6,312 nt of DNA from Deltaproteobacteria bacterium (GTDB taxonomy: Bacteria; Desulfobacterota; GWC2-55-46), in contig JACRCJ010000341.1 of assembly GCA_016219075.1 (NCBI GenBank), forward strand, positions 1 through 6,312. The letters run 5' to 3'. The position numbers and the translations under genes are program-made. Below are positions 5,356 through 6,312 of the stretch, in pieces; position 1 is the stretch's first letter, and each line of letters begins with the position of its first letter. The notes beneath the pieces are model-generated. The model was given only the letters and a program-made list of their open reading frames with translations. It was not told where the DNA came from and did not search any database.

Positions 5356-6185
5356 TCAAAAAGATACTTGTGCCGCAAGACGGGTCGGCCTACGGCAGGT
5401 CCGCGCTTGACTGGTCGCTGTGGCTCTCCAAAAAGCTGGGCGCCGATCTTGTCGGCCTCCATGTGGTGGACATCGTGGCCCTGGAGGGCCCGTTCCTCCA
5501 CGACATCTCGGGGTCCCTCGGGTTTGAGCCCTTCCTGAACTTCTCCACCAGGATGAGGGAAGTGCTTGAGGAGAAGGGCGCGGCCATACTCAAGACCTTC
5601 GAGGAGACTTGCGAGAAGGCCGGGGTCAACAAAGAGATACAGATGTCGGTGGGTGTCATAGCCGGCGAGATATGCGAAAAGGCCAAGGTCGCCGACCTTG
5701 TGGTGATGGGCAGGCGCGGGTTGAACGCGAAGTTCGAGTACGAGCTTCAGGGCTCCACCACGGAAGCGGTCTTGAGGAAGTCCCCGAAGCCCGTCCTCGT
5801 GGTGCCAGAGACCTTTACCGAGCCCAGGAACCCGCTTCTGGCCTATGACGGAAGCCCCAACGCGAGCCGCGCGATGCACTCGGCGGCCGAGCTGAGCAAG
5901 ACCCTCGGACTCCCGCTGACCATCCTTACAGTCAGCGCCTCCGAAGGGGAGACGGCTCTTCTTAAAGACGCCGAGGATTACCTGAAGCCCTACGGCATAA
6001 ACGCAAGGTTCGTCGGTCTGACAGGGGACCCCCCGACCTCCATAGAGAGGTACTACAGGGAGAACAACCACGATCTCCTCTTCATGGGCGCCTCGCACCA
6101 CTCAAGGATATTCGAGATGGTGCTCGGCAGCACCACGGAGTTCGTGATGAGGAGCGTCAACGGCCCGTTCTTCCTTGAAAGATAG
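5352..6185 (+). CDS. Tandem-domain universal stress protein (UspA family)
   Basis: A soluble 277-residue protein with two Usp alpha/beta domains in tandem, as in UspE-type proteins. Family members often bind ATP or another nucleotide and support survival under stress; the biochemical role here is not known. Domain 1 (about 1-150) begins KKILVPQDGS with Asp10, and has GRRG (120-123) then GST (134-136) and ends KPVLVVPE. Domain 2 (about 160-277) begins PLLAYDGS with Asp166, and has GASH (246-249) then GST (259-261). The usual nucleotide motif is G-x2-G-x9-G-S/T. Domain 1 has ten residues in the middle gap instead of nine, and domain 2 has His in place of the second Gly, so binding may be altered. 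The start ATG overlaps the Clp stop in ATGA (5352-5355), which implies translational coupling and one transcript. A strong terminator follows. Confidence 0.94.
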   Translation: MIKKILVPQDGSAYGRSALDWSLWLSKKLGADLVGLHVVDIVALEGPFLHDISGSLGFEPFLNFSTRMREVLEEKGAAILKTFEETCEKAGVNKEIQMSVGVIAGEICEKAKVADLVVMGRRGLNAKFEYELQGSTTEAVLRKSPKPVLVVPETFTEPRNPLLAYDGSPNASRAMHSAAELSKTLGLPLTILTVSASEGETALLKDAEDYLKPYGINARFVGLTGDPPTSIERYYRENNHDLLFMGASHHSRIFEMVLGSTTEFVMRSVNGPFFLER

Positions 6186-6214
6186 GAGTTCAAACAGCCT
6201 TTATTCACGCCTTC

Positions 6215-6248
6215 CGGCAGGCCCGACCAACGGCCTGCCGTTTTTTTT
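6215..6248 (+). terminator. Strong rho-independent terminator after the universal stress protein gene
   Basis: A perfect 9-bp GC-rich stem, CGGCAGGCC (6215-6223) with GGCCTGCCG (6232-6240), has an eight-base loop and is followed at once by eight T residues (6241-6248). It lies 30 bases after the Usp stop codon. It is the only canonical intrinsic terminator in the window and marks the end of the Clp-Usp transcription unit. Confidence 0.93.
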
Positions 6249-6280
6249 GCGCCGCCTGAGAGAAACGGCCGACTTATATA

Positions 6281-6309
6281 TTGACTTCTTTTTTTCGCGG
6301 TGCTAATTT
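6281..6309 (+). promoter_or_regulatory. Possible promoter for a gene beyond the right edge
   Basis: TTGACT (6281-6286) matches the -35 box at five of six positions. After 17 bases comes TAATTT (6304-6309), only three of six for the -10 box but preceded by TG in the extended -10 position (6301-6303). The stretch is AT-rich compared with the genes and follows a strong terminator, a sensible place for a new promoter. The downstream gene is not in the window. Confidence 0.35.
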
Positions 6310-6312
6310 TGA

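Noticed and set aside
5190..6101. 303-codon open frame on - strand across the universal stress protein gene
   Set aside because: It is antisense to a clear Usp gene with strong motifs. Long antisense frames are common when third positions are GC-rich, and its translation resembles no family.

Overview
The window carries four protein-coding genes, all on the + strand, and all concerned with protein quality control or stress. They are the 3' part of dnaK, a zinc-finger-less DnaJ-family (CbpA-type) co-chaperone, a two-ATPase-ring Clp/Hsp100 unfoldase of unusual sequence, and a tandem-domain universal stress protein. The coding DNA is GC-rich with mostly C or G at third positions, yet it uses many AGG (Arg) and ATA (Ile) codons. 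With the gene content this suggests a Gram-negative bacterium of the deltaproteobacterial (Desulfobacterota-like) or Nitrospirota type. That placement is inference from style, not a species call.

Layout. 1-1242 is dnaK, cut by the window edge; about the first 225 residues are missing. 1243-1965 is a 723-base gap with no convincing gene. It holds a remarkable density of perfect or near-perfect inverted repeats and two sigma70-like promoter candidates. 1966-2886 is the J-protein gene. 2887-3075 is a 189-base leader with two hairpins just before the next start codon. 3076-5355 is the Clp ATPase gene, which overlaps the universal stress protein gene (5352-6185) by the four bases ATGA. A strong intrinsic terminator (6215-6248) closes that pair, and a possible promoter for an unseen downstream gene lies at the right edge.

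How the genes may work together. DnaK with a J-protein refolds or holds unfolded clients. The Clp ATPase would unfold clients and, because it keeps an LGF tripeptide where ClpP-binding loops sit, probably feeds them to ClpP. The Usp protein is translationally coupled to the Clp ATPase, which argues for a shared stress response. The long structured gap suggests dnaK is not in the same transcript as the J-protein, unless there is read-through.

The least ordinary items are the Clp ATPase and the palindrome-rich gap. The ATPase has a non-aromatic residue in the ring-2 pore loop, an altered ring-1 pore loop, an altered ring-1 sensor-2 region and no ClpB/ClpC middle domain. No CRISPR array, transposase, phage gene, tRNA or rRNA was seen.
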